Source: Eubacterium oxidoreducens
GTDB lineage: Bacteria > Bacillota > Clostridia > Lachnospirales > Lachnospiraceae
Assembly: GCF_900104415.1 (NCBI RefSeq)
Contig: NZ_FMXR01000004.1
Span: 186,001-250,000 of the forward strand
Length of the DNA stretch: 64,000 nt
Direction: 5' to 3'
The position numbers were made by a program, and so were the translations under genes. Of this stretch, positions 27,101 through 34,746 are shown in pieces; position 1 is the first letter of the stretch, and each line of letters opens with the position of its first letter. Below the pieces are notes generated by a model. It was given only the letters and a program-made list of their open reading frames with translations, was not told the origin of the DNA and did not search any database.

Positions 27101-29976
27101 AGGAAGATTCCGATGCCTATGCTCTGGCAGAGGAACAGGTATCTGCCATCAAAACCAAAAAGGGTTCGGCAGAAATTAAGACGTATACGCCTATGAGCCT
27201 TACGGTTAAGATTTCTCAGCCTACGGCTTCTAGTACCACAAAGGTGACGGCAAAAGCCGTCGGAGGAATCGGAACAAAAGAATACCGGTTTGTATCTGTG
27301 GATGAAGATGGAAATGAGACGCTGCTACAGGATTATTCCGGAGAAAATACTTATACCGCTTCTGTTGATGAAGCAGGAACCACCATTCGCGCCTATGCAA
27401 GGGATACTACTTACTGTGATCTTTATGAAGATCTTCGCATTTCCCTTGGGGATGTAATGGAAACAGGAGACTATGTGGCATCCGCATCCTTAACGGATTC
27501 GGAAGATGCACAGACAAATGTGCTCACAGATTCTTATGATGGTGCGGTAGCATTTACCGTAGGAGAAAAAGAGAGCAAAATTTATCTGCCTCTGGAAAAT
27601 GTTTCCAAGGTAGTTGTTGACGGAAAGAGGGTCGCAACCGACAAAAACGGTTACTTCATTATTCCGGCTACGTCCCTGACGGAAGGAATTTTGATTACGG
27701 TTACCACCGAGGACAATGATACGGTGAAAGCAATGCTTACCGTTGATACCACTACCATTGCAATTGCAGCGGACAAATCCGAATTGGAAGAACTTCTTGA
27801 TACGGCAAATGATTGTGTTTCCGATGATTATACAACGGCAACCTATCGACCGTTCTACACTGCGCGAAAGGCTGCACAGAAAGTTTATAATGACATTCTG
27901 GCTAACCAGACGGAAGTAAACGAAGCTTACGATGATTTGTTGGAAGCTTATGAAGCTTTGGAAATCGAGCTGGTAGAGGGTAGGACGTATTCTACCAACG
28001 TAACGTTGGTGACGGATGCGGCCGGCAGCAATACCAGTATGGCAAACTCCATGCTTCGGGAAAAAGCACTGGTAACCTACAATGAAGATCACACCTGGAC
28101 TTTGGATATTTATTTTGCCCCGGGTGAGATTTACGGATATTCCGTAAACGGTCAAAACGTGGATGGTGTGGAATATATTGACACAACAAACACCCAGGTA
28201 TATGCCGATATGGTAAAAGATGCAAGTGCCAGAGGAATTCGGGTATTTGAGATGAATATTTCCTCTTTGGAAACCTTTATTATGAACCTGCATTATCACT
28301 ATACCAATTCCACCTCGACTTACAGTCTGGACAATACGGTTTATCTCTCCTTTGATGATACTTCCGCCATGAAAGTGGTGCGTTATGAAGGGGAAGAGGC
28401 TGTCGACACCGATGAACTAGATGCGCTGTTAAATGAGGCAGTAGAATATGCGGAGGATGATTATACTCAGGAATCCTATGATGCATTGCAGGAAGAAATT
28501 GATGCAGTAGAGGCGGCGCTGGATGACGATAAGATTACGGAAACCGAAGTGAAGACGGCATTAAGCAAACTGCAAAAAGCCATTGAACAGTTGGTTTCCT
28601 GCGCAAACACACCAAAAATTTCCAGCTTGGACGGAGCGTCCAATAAGGTGTTTGACGGATCAAAAGAAATCCGAATCACTACCGCAACAAAGAATGCAAC
28701 CATTTATTATACGTTGGACGGAACGGAGCCTACAACCGATAGCCAGATATACACCAAGGCCTTTACCTTGAAAGAATCGGCAATCGTAAGAGCCATTGCC
28801 GTGGCAGACGGAATGGAAAGCAGCCGTGAGATTTCGGCAGAATATATTTGCCTCAGTGATACATCACTGCTGTCTAAGACTGTTAGCGTTGATTATTACG
28901 GATATGAAATTTGCGTAACCCTGAAAGTATTTAACGGAGAAATTGCCGACATTGACTTAGAGTATACCGGAACTACAACCAGTGAAAATAAGGGCTATAT
29001 GTCAACGGCTTTTTCCAAGCTGAAGAGCACCTATGTGGGAATGGATGTATCGGAAGCAGCACAGGCTGATGTGGATACCGTAAGTGGGGCAACCTATTCT
29101 TCCAACGCCTTCACACAAGCCGTAAAGGCAGCCGCTGCCGACTATGTAGCGGTGGAAGGACTTCAGATGAAAGAATCTGAGCTCGCTTTAAGCAAGGGCA
29201 GTGAAGGCACAGTAGTGCCGGTAACAACGCCTGCAAATGCAACGGAGCAAAAATTCACTTATGCCAGTGATAATGAAGAAGTAGCCACGGTAACATCCCA
29301 GGGTGTTGTAACGGCTCTTTCCAAAGGCACGGCAAATATTACTGTAATCACGAAAGACGGCAAATATCAGGCGGTTACCAAAGTTACGGTTACAGAGGAC
29401 TCAGAATCTTCCGAATCGGAAGAAAATGGAAGTGACGAGAATAAAACGCCAGAGGATAAGGACAAGCCTGCATCCGAGGAAAACAGTGGCAGCACTACTT
29501 CCGGTGAGGCAAAGACCAATACCTCCTCCGGAACGTCAAAAATTGCAAAAGGTTACAAGAAAACCATAAACGGTATTAAATACCAGGTGATTTCTTCCAA
29601 TCGGGTACAGGTTCTTGGAGCATCCTCGAAAAAAGTTAAGAGCGTCTCCATACCGGCAACCGTTAAAATCGGAAGTAAAAGCTATAAAGTTACCGGAATT
29701 GCTTCTAAAGCATTTATGAATTACAAAAATCTTACCCGGGTAAAATTGTCCGGAAAGTATTTAACAACCATTGGAGAAAAGGCATTCTACAAAGATAAAA
29801 AGCTTAAATCCCTGACCATAGCTTCTGCAAGCTTAACAAGCAAGAGTATCGGGAAAAAAGCATTTGCCAAAACATCCAAGAAGATGAAGGTAAAAGTGCC
29901 TTCTTCAAAAGTAAAGGCGTACAGAAAATATTTAAGAAAAGCCGGTCTTAGTAAAAAAGCAAAAGTACATTCTTAG
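21193..29976 (+). CDS. Giant surface protein: subtilisin-like protease with Big_2, LRR, NEAT-like, FIVAR and FMN-binding domains
   Basis: 2927 residues. A signal peptide (cut after about residue 25) leads to an S8 protease with catalytic D239 (IIDSG), H313 (SHGTHVAG) and S641 (GTSMATP), and a PA domain inserted near 505-575. Then follow two Big_2 domains (1134-1297), BspA/LRR_5 repeats (about 1300-1980), a NEAT-like domain (2090-2190), FIVAR (2193-2258), a second NEAT-like domain containing TSMANS (2260-2393), FIVAR (2404-2470), a chitobiase C-terminal-like domain (2472-2555), an FMN-binding domain (2555-2653) with the flavinylation motif D2628-T-V-S-G-A-T2634, Big_2 (2656-2736), a linker, and terminal LRRs. 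No LPXTG or membrane anchor is seen. It heads a heme-uptake locus and may strip heme from host protein. Domain edges are approximate. Confidence 0.9.
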   Translation: MKKKCIAIFMAALVIGSGNLETVKASEAGTSDTETSEAEASEEETSTSDEGLTVQDVTEEGEARASTNIAEILEGNADLLTADLVDEEDGYEPTDQVTVIVELNGDAVESTDMTFFQSLVKNYEHKRVKNKIEKLVSEDTEESDAELYDDSQEESDEVVFDVRYDYFHVMNGFAVEVEYQYVDDIRALSGVKNAFVEDVHYLEDTTSSDTTYQNESSLEMVGADSTDLTGEGQVIAIIDSGVDINHEAFSGEISNASMTEEDVSEVLDNLNAKESLDSIKADDVYHNEKFPYTFDYADNDADAIPGTTVDLSHGTHVAGIAAANGGDEIVGVAPDAQIVVMKAFTDSTGAGYDSVIIAAVEDAYVLGVDSINMSLGADVGFSTYSEETYERIYENVGNAGISLNVAAGNAYSQSYYGAQDGTGLASVNNPDNGMVATPSTESTALSVASSNNVGCGYYFLAAGDQQIKYREATISDGTKTYLKTVNDTQEYVDCGQGSESDIEKAGDLTGKYALIQRGGTDEDGNNLTFEAKANNAAAAGAEGIIVYNNVESDSLVDMGGITQTFVSVFISKEDGEALLKAEDKTFTASADYTYQQNITMSDFSSWGVTPDLKLKPEITAPGGSIYSSVPGDSYSTMSGTSMATPQVTGLTALVRQYVETSDTFEGYSDTEKNNLISNLLMCTATPLTQSSGGTYYSPRQQGAGKANIQNVENAKAYITVDGADDAKPKAELGDDENGEYTIRFTVHNLTDENLSYTLDTSALSEAIENEHFTQSDIDYAGNGIDISYSGLEEDGTTLKVAGGKSAEVQVTIKAEDSFKEAVKEAVNGTFIEGFVQLKAQDESGSDLSFPYLGFYGDWSSEDIIENSLGDEDTTYYYKQSAVYSGSNSYYYLGQNIFTGSYNADRYAISKDSLAQIFTSLTTVTGLLRSAAKMTYEVTDADGNVVWNKEYEDIRKSYYSTTYATMLYAEAFMDETPVFEGKDNDGNKVADGTYTMTITATGCGDDDDEDPKTDTWTFDFEYDTQDPVVKNVEITETDSGKKQLHITFSDNHYLTAAQLTTSNGSLLKTIYFESPSNETADANEYDYYFDYDELLEDLEGVDGARTDVIYVDVYDYAVNYSESKVVIQDTYPESVELNETDLTLTKGQEKQLTATLSPEEVTKDGITWTSSDESVATVSEDGLVTAVSSGTATITAQTEADGVVATCEVTVTEVSESQGLLLSRDSVEVLMGETVELHAILSPSLEGSTISWESSDETLATVDENGVVTAVSTGEVTVTASVTKSGKTYSDSCAVIVRPENYDDFTIDENGVLTSYDGWETDVEIPEGVTEIGEYAFYARPVISVNIPSSVVTIGYHAFDNCQKLTSVTFSENSKLYTIGEGAFNYCICLSSIDIPSSVRELSSLMFYYDPITSITIPEGVTSIPDYAFYNTGALKDIQLPDSLKTIGSYAFAACGVEEITIPENVKSIGDHGFGGSSLRSFTCPDSLRTIGAGAFMEDTSLETIRLNEGLTSIGEAAFSSTGLVSLTIPDSVTYVGPSLVVSSSSLESVHIGANLEDLETPFAADYSLKTITVSEDNQNLTVGEDGVLYSADYTRLIGVPYLQAEIVENNSFTLLSSVTTIEAQAFYNMTNLQHVLYENDCSLTTIKSQAFYLSGLVEVVLPDSVKKIGNHTFANCFSVTKVDLNHTETLGKYAFSNILVQPDFGDFLKEIGEYAFASDTSYYQKAMTDVTLPDTVETIGDAAFINLQSITNVSLGSKVKEIGVNVFTGNNYISTITVDEDNKYFRAADNVLYSADNSRLLLYAPAKTTATYTAPEGVTTIDPFAFRNATKMKKAIFGEGLTTINISAFNGCSSLAEVEFPKELTTIGAFAFMSTAITSLTLEGDIATIEDNALSFMTSLEHLVIKSGNDTVVGNTYYNSAKTMYFGDGVKSITGSIATSSLKKVVLSDTVKNIDDSAFTNATSVTFYAQEDSDAYALAEEQVSAIKTKKGSAEIKTYTPMSLTVKISQPTASSTTKVTAKAVGGIGTKEYRFVSVDEDGNETLLQDYSGENTYTASVDEAGTTIRAYARDTTYCDLYEDLRISLGDVMETGDYVASASLTDSEDAQTNVLTDSYDGAVAFTVGEKESKIYLPLENVSKVVVDGKRVATDKNGYFIIPATSLTEGILITVTTEDNDTVKAMLTVDTTTIAIAADKSELEELLDTANDCVSDDYTTATYRPFYTARKAAQKVYNDILANQTEVNEAYDDLLEAYEALEIELVEGRTYSTNVTLVTDAAGSNTSMANSMLREKALVTYNEDHTWTLDIYFAPGEIYGYSVNGQNVDGVEYIDTTNTQVYADMVKDASARGIRVFEMNISSLETFIMNLHYHYTNSTSTYSLDNTVYLSFDDTSAMKVVRYEGEEAVDTDELDALLNEAVEYAEDDYTQESYDALQEEIDAVEAALDDDKITETEVKTALSKLQKAIEQLVSCANTPKISSLDGASNKVFDGSKEIRITTATKNATIYYTLDGTEPTTDSQIYTKAFTLKESAIVRAIAVADGMESSREISAEYICLSDTSLLSKTVSVDYYGYEICVTLKVFNGEIADIDLEYTGTTTSENKGYMSTAFSKLKSTYVGMDVSEAAQADVDTVSGATYSSNAFTQAVKAAAADYVAVEGLQMKESELALSKGSEGTVVPVTTPANATEQKFTYASDNEEVATVTSQGVVTALSKGTANITVITKDGKYQAVTKVTVTEDSESSESEENGSDENKTPEDKDKPASEENSGSTTSGEAKTNTSSGTSKIAKGYKKTINGIKYQVISSNRVQVLGASSKKVKSVSIPATVKIGSKSYKVTGIASKAFMNYKNLTRVKLSGKYLTTIGEKAFYKDKKLKSLTIASASLTSKSIGKKAFAKTSKKMKVKVPSSKVKAYRKYLRKAGLSKKAKVHS

Positions 29977-30035
29977 GGAAGCAGTAAAGAACATTGCGTG
30001 ATCTTATGTACACCATTTTGTGAGAGGAGAAATGT

Positions 30036-33000
30036 ATGAAAAGAAAAAGAGTAGTGGGAAGAGTACTGTGTGCGATTATGGCAGCATCCATGGCATTATC
30101 CGGCGGGGGGATGGCTGCATTTGCGGACACTGCTTCAGAGCAGGTAGAGATAATGGAGGAGGAGACCGGCGAAGAGCTGGCCTCGCCCCCCACCATAACA
30201 AAAGCGTGTTATTATGATTCCGGTTCGGCTTGGGCTGTCAGCGGGGTTCAGTTTGAAGAACTGAAAGATTATTGGCAGGCTTATGTGCTGAAAATCACAA
30301 AAGTTGTGATTAACGGAGTGTCATACACCCAATTTCAGTGCAACCGGTCTGCGGCAGCTGGCTTTGCGGTTCCGGTAGACTCCATGGAGGATGGGAACAA
30401 TGTAATTGTAATCAGCGCCGACGGCTATGAGGATACTACGATTATCGTAAATCGTGCCAACGGAGAATATTCTTTTGTATCCCAGCAGGAGGGCGCTTAT
30501 GAGGAGGTGGTTGCCCGACCAACCATTTCCCCGGAAAGCCAAAAATTTGATTCCACGCAGGAAGTTACGATTGAAACCAAAACCGAGGGTGCGGAAATTT
30601 ATTACACAACGGATGGAAGCACGCCTACGGTTGACAGCAAAAAATACACCGGATCCTTTACGGTTTCGGATATCACAACGGTAAAGGCCATTGCGGTTGT
30701 GGGAGAGGATATCAGTTTTGTTCAGACAGCGACCTATACGTTACGGCCTTTGAGTGAGCGAGAAGGCAATTATACAGCGACGGCTATTTTGTCTGACGGT
30801 ATTTTTGCTACAGCAGATGATTCCGTTTTGTCGGATTTAGTGAAAGACACGGCGGATGTCACCGTAGTGGATAATGGAGACGGAACTTATAATTATGAAG
30901 TGATTCTCACGGTAGGAAAAGGAACGGTGTCAGATGGCTCTTTTACCAATTGGTCGGAATATGGAGAAAACGGCCAATGGTGCGGACAGGATATCTCAGA
31001 GTGGAAATACCGCTATAAATCTGACGTGTATGTGGAAAAAACAGCGGAGATTGTTTACGATAATAAGCTTGCGGGAATTCGAAAATTCAAGTTTGTATTT
31101 GAAGGATCCCTGCCGGATGGGCTGATGATGGAAATCGTTACGGGATTTTCCGATATTTTTGAACATCCTACGCCGCGGATTGCCATTGATGCAGATACTC
31201 TTGTGGTAAAGAGTGATGATCCGGATGCTTCCGAATTGGAAGCGACCATTCAGGGCGCAGAAGAGATTGATACTACAAAATATACCCAGAGTACGGTTGA
31301 TGCATTTACCAAAGCTTTAAAAGAAGCAAAGACGACGGACCGGAATTATGAAGCAACCCAGGAAGAAATTGATGAAGCTACGGAGAATCTGGTTTCAGCC
31401 TATGAAGACTTGAACGAATTAGACGCACCGGAGTTTACCTATGGCGTCGGAAAATTTTCCGGAAGTAAAGAAGTAGAAATCACCTGCCGGGATGAAGAAG
31501 CAGATATTTATTACACTACGGATGGGAGCATTCCTACAAAAGAGAGCAATTTATATACCGGAGCTTTTGAAATTACAGAAACATCTACGGTAAAAGCAAT
31601 TGCCATTTCAGGAGATTCCTCCAGTGAAGTATCTCAGGTAACCTATACTAAGAGAACCAGTGTACAAGAACTTGGCACCTATCTTATGAAGGTTTCCGTA
31701 AACAGCGGGGCAGATACTACAGGAGATGATTCTAAGGCGGCTTCCATCCTTCGGGATACGGCAAAAGTTGTGGTAAGAGAAGACGAAGTGGGAAACACCT
31801 ATTACGACGTAACCTATTATGTTGTTTCAGGAACCATTGCTTTAACCATGGAAGAACTGAATGAAGCTGCCGCAAACGGATTTTCTGTCAGCAAAGTTAC
31901 CTACGATAACGGAGTAGATGAAGAAATGAAGACCGCTGAGATTTCTTATGAAAATGAATTGGCAAAAGTTCGGGGATTTACCGTAACTTACCCCTACGAA
32001 CTTCCGACAGAGCAGGGGCTTGTTGTTTCCATGAATACAACCGTGAATGGAGAGGCCTATAATCTTGACGGCTATGCATTATTCGATACATCCAGTATGG
32101 CAGTTGCTTTTGCAGTGACCCCGGCGGATACCACGGAGCTGGAAGAGACCATATCAGCGGCCCAGACCTACTATGACAATAATCGTTGGGGAGATCTTTG
32201 GTTTCTTGATTATTATCATATGGCCTATAAAGAATCCCAGGATACGACTTACAGCCAGGATTTGGCAAATGCCATATCGGCGGCCGACGAGGTTTTGGAA
32301 AAAGAATCCCTCAGTCAGGAGGAAGCAGATGAAGCTGCGGCAGAGCTTTTGGATGCATACCGCAAGACGGTTGCTTTGATCTTTGATTATGATGTATATC
32401 GAATTACACATGCCTACAACGGTAATGCGTGTGACATTAACACCTATTACATGAATAAAGCCGCCGCAGAATATGCTTCTTTGACAGATGGGGAAAAAAC
32501 CTATATTACGGGCTACTACCTGCTTTTGGTTCAGCAGGCAACCTATAATCTTTCGGAAGCAACAGCCGATGCCGAGGCGAAAGAGGAAACTTTGAGTCAG
32601 GCACAAAGTGCCCTGGAGAAAGCCCAGACAGCTTATGATGCTCTGGAAGAAGATGCAACGGAAGAAGCAATTGCTACCGCCAAGGAATCAGTGGATGACG
32701 CAACGAAAGCTGTAGAGACAGCAACTACGGAAAAAGAGATTGCAGATGCGGTAGTGGCTCAAAGAACAGCGGAGTTAAATGAGGCAAATGCAAAGCAGGC
32801 GCTGTATGAAGCGAAGACGACCAAGAAAGCAGCCGAAGCGGCACAAGAAGAAGCTGAGGCAGCGAAGGAAACGGCTGAAGAACTGGCCAAAGCGGCCCAG
32901 AAAAAAGCTGAGGCAGCAGAGCTTGCGCAAAAAGAAGCACAAGAACAGGCGGAAATGGCCCGGGAGGCACAAGAAGAAGCAGAGAAGGTAGCAAAAGAAG

Positions 33001-33578
33001 CTGAAGAAAAAGCTGAGGCGGCACAAGAGGAGCTAAAAGAGGCTGAGGAAAAACTAAAAGAAGCACAAGAAGCTTTGAAGGAACTGCAGGAATCCCAAAA
33101 TACTAAAGAAGACCAGACAACCACAACTACGCCGAATGTTGGAACGGATACTAAGACAAAAAAGGAAACATCCAAGGTTGTAAAGGGAGTCACCTATAAG
33201 ATTTCCGGTTCGTCGGCTGTTGTAACGAAAGTTTCCAGCTCTCAGTCTTCCGTGACAATTGCAGATACGGTAACCATTGGAGGCAAGACGTATAAAGTAA
33301 CAAAAATTTCCGACAAGGTATTTGTGGGGAATAAGAAAATAAAGAGCATTACCATTGGAAAGAATATTTCATCCATCGGTAAGCAGACGTTTAAAGGCGC
33401 TTCAAAATTAAAGAGTGTAACCATTAAGGGAAATTCTCTTACCTCTATTGGGAAAAAGGCCTTCAAGGGCGTAAACAAAAAGGTGATATTTAAAGTGCCG
33501 TCCAAATCTTTGAAAAAATATAAAAAGATGATAAAAAAAGCAGGAGCGCCTGCCAAAGCTTCCTATAAAAACCTATAA
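30036..33578 (+). CDS. Shr-like hemoglobin/heme-binding surface protein
   Basis: 1180 residues with a signal peptide (cut near residue 30). Residues 49-145 (WQAYVLKITKVVINGVSY, then DGNNVIVISADGYEDT) resemble DUF1533, the hemoglobin-interacting domain of streptococcal Shr. Next come a chitobiase C-terminal-like domain (160-237), a NEAT-like domain (244-392), FIVAR (394-462), a second pair of the same (464-540 and 544-695), FIVAR-like helices (697-845), an Ala/Lys/Glu coiled coil (846-1023) probably spanning the wall, and BspA LRRs (1045-1180). Architecture mirrors Shr (HID-NEAT-LRR). It follows the giant gene after 59 bases with RBS GAGAGGAG. Confidence 0.85.
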   Translation: MKRKRVVGRVLCAIMAASMALSGGGMAAFADTASEQVEIMEEETGEELASPPTITKACYYDSGSAWAVSGVQFEELKDYWQAYVLKITKVVINGVSYTQFQCNRSAAAGFAVPVDSMEDGNNVIVISADGYEDTTIIVNRANGEYSFVSQQEGAYEEVVARPTISPESQKFDSTQEVTIETKTEGAEIYYTTDGSTPTVDSKKYTGSFTVSDITTVKAIAVVGEDISFVQTATYTLRPLSEREGNYTATAILSDGIFATADDSVLSDLVKDTADVTVVDNGDGTYNYEVILTVGKGTVSDGSFTNWSEYGENGQWCGQDISEWKYRYKSDVYVEKTAEIVYDNKLAGIRKFKFVFEGSLPDGLMMEIVTGFSDIFEHPTPRIAIDADTLVVKSDDPDASELEATIQGAEEIDTTKYTQSTVDAFTKALKEAKTTDRNYEATQEEIDEATENLVSAYEDLNELDAPEFTYGVGKFSGSKEVEITCRDEEADIYYTTDGSIPTKESNLYTGAFEITETSTVKAIAISGDSSSEVSQVTYTKRTSVQELGTYLMKVSVNSGADTTGDDSKAASILRDTAKVVVREDEVGNTYYDVTYYVVSGTIALTMEELNEAAANGFSVSKVTYDNGVDEEMKTAEISYENELAKVRGFTVTYPYELPTEQGLVVSMNTTVNGEAYNLDGYALFDTSSMAVAFAVTPADTTELEETISAAQTYYDNNRWGDLWFLDYYHMAYKESQDTTYSQDLANAISAADEVLEKESLSQEEADEAAAELLDAYRKTVALIFDYDVYRITHAYNGNACDINTYYMNKAAAEYASLTDGEKTYITGYYLLLVQQATYNLSEATADAEAKEETLSQAQSALEKAQTAYDALEEDATEEAIATAKESVDDATKAVETATTEKEIADAVVAQRTAELNEANAKQALYEAKTTKKAAEAAQEEAEAAKETAEELAKAAQKKAEAAELAQKEAQEQAEMAREAQEEAEKVAKEAEEKAEAAQEELKEAEEKLKEAQEALKELQESQNTKEDQTTTTTPNVGTDTKTKKETSKVVKGVTYKISGSSAVVTKVSSSQSSVTIADTVTIGGKTYKVTKISDKVFVGNKKIKSITIGKNISSIGKQTFKGASKLKSVTIKGNSLTSIGKKAFKGVNKKVIFKVPSKSLKKYKKMIKKAGAPAKASYKNL

Positions 33579-33621
33579 GGAAAGCATACAGTACTAACTT
33601 CCGTCTTGACAAACTAACTCT

Positions 33622-34497
33622 ATGCGTGCTAACCTTTCGGTTGAGGAGAATATAAAGAGAATTATGTCAGCGGAATATGATGTATTGCAACTTAGAATTT
33701 TATTATGGTTTTTGAATTCGCCTCCGGAAGAGTGCAATGTAACAGCCTTATCCAAAGGGTTGAACCGGGAGAAGTATCAGATTTCCCGTATGATGCAGCA
33801 ACTGGAGAAGGAGGGGCTGGTGAACCGTGAGGATCCAAGGCACCCATATCTGACCCCGGAGGGGAAGGCGAAGGGTGAATATTACAAAGAGCGCATGGAT
33901 CTTACGGTTTCTCATCTGGTTTATGAGGGTGTGGATTTAGAGCATGCCAGAACCGATGCCTATTATTGGGCTTTGTACAATTCGGACGAGACCATGCAGG
34001 TCATTCGTGCCATGGATGAGAAATGCCGGGTGAAGACGTATTTTCGTGACCGGGAGAAATTCAGCGGTGCGGAATTGGCAAAAGAGATTCAATCAGGAAT
34101 CTGGCAGTTGCAGTTTATTATTAACCGGGAGTACGGCAAGGCCGGAAGGACGGTTTCCATGAGCAATAAAGCCTTTGAGCATCCTTGCGTTATGGCAGTG
34201 GTAGATGGGGTAGGAACCGTGCAGCTTCATTCGGTTCCCATCCGCGCCTTTTCGCCATTGTCCAATTCCTTGCTGGAAGGAAAGGCAAAGAACGTAAAGT
34301 ATTTTCAGGATGGCATGTTCCATCAGGCGGAGTTTGGATCGGATGTTGTAGTGATCCCTTTGGAGGCATTTTCCTTCTATTCTAACGGGAAAGGGAACAA
34401 TCAGGTGATTTACGGAAGTTTGATGCTGAAATTTCAGGCTTCCGTTGGAAAAGTTCATATGCCGGAGTCGAAAGCAATTTTGACTCTGGTTCTATAG
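33622..34497 (+). CDS. DtxR/MntR-like metal-dependent regulator with C-terminal extension
   Basis: 291 residues. The N terminus is a winged helix (LSKGLNREKYQISRMMQQLEKEGLV) followed by DPRHPYLTPEGKA and LVYEGVDLEHARTDAYYW, the order found in DtxR/MntR repressors. The last 150 residues carry an unusual domain I do not recognise. Start is uncertain: ATG 33622 has no RBS, while ATG 33664 is closer to TTGAGGAG. CTAACC-TTTC-GGTT around 33629-33642 recalls DtxR half-sites and would overlap the first start, favouring the second. Placed inside the heme locus, it is the obvious candidate iron or heme-status regulator. Confidence 0.68.
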   Translation: MRANLSVEENIKRIMSAEYDVLQLRILLWFLNSPPEECNVTALSKGLNREKYQISRMMQQLEKEGLVNREDPRHPYLTPEGKAKGEYYKERMDLTVSHLVYEGVDLEHARTDAYYWALYNSDETMQVIRAMDEKCRVKTYFRDREKFSGAELAKEIQSGIWQLQFIINREYGKAGRTVSMSNKAFEHPCVMAVVDGVGTVQLHSVPIRAFSPLSNSLLEGKAKNVKYFQDGMFHQAEFGSDVVVIPLEAFSFYSNGKGNNQVIYGSLMLKFQASVGKVHMPESKAILTLVL

Positions 34498-34500
34498 AAA

Positions 34501-34525
34501 AAGCTCCGGAGGGAAACCGGGGCTT
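34501..34525 (+). terminator. Rho-independent terminator of the DtxR-like gene
   Basis: Nine-base-pair stem (34501-34509 AAGCTCCGG with 34517-34525), one G-U pair, followed by TTTTTT, three bases after the stop codon. Confidence 0.88.
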
Positions 34526-34746
34526 TTTTCATAAAAAAGCAAATATTAGTTGCATGTGTGCAACTATGGGAAAAAGGGAAAGTCATGAGTAAAAAAGCGG
34601 AATTATAGGCTGAAAACAAGATGTCGGCAAGGAATTGTTGCGAGATTGCAACAATATAATCCTATGTAAGTTCTTTAAATTATGTTACTCTCAATCTCGG
34701 TAGATAAGACTACTTGTTATTAACTTCATGAAACAGGAAAGAGAGT
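34526..34746 (+). promoter_or_regulatory. Promoter with TTGTTGC palindrome for the NEAT-Shp-ABC operon
   Basis: A perfect inverted repeat TTGTTGC-N6-GCAACAA (34635-34641 and 34648-34654) abuts a consensus -10 TATAAT (34655-34660), so a bound protein would block RNA polymerase. A smaller hairpin AGTTGCA/TGCAACT lies at 34549-34566. The same TTGCAACAA core occurs before the giant gene at 20993. The likely binder is the metalloregulator encoded just upstream (inference). Confidence 0.6.

Noticed and set aside
25140-27190. Tandem DNA repeats or CRISPR-like spacing in the LRR region
   Set aside because: The periodicity is at the protein level (BspA/LRR_5 units of about 23 residues) and the DNA of the units is diverged; no identical repeats with spacers exist.
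27490-28299. Long minus-strand ORF of 269 codons inside the giant surface-protein gene
   Set aside because: It lies antisense to an intact, domain-rich frame, lacks a clear RBS, and its Cys/His/Ile-rich composition is what reversed codons of a Thr/Glu/Asp-rich protein give.
32759-33193. Minus-strand ORF rich in Ser, Ala and Phe
   Set aside because: It is the mirror of the Ala/Lys/Glu coiled coil on the plus strand; the apparent low-complexity protein is a by-product.
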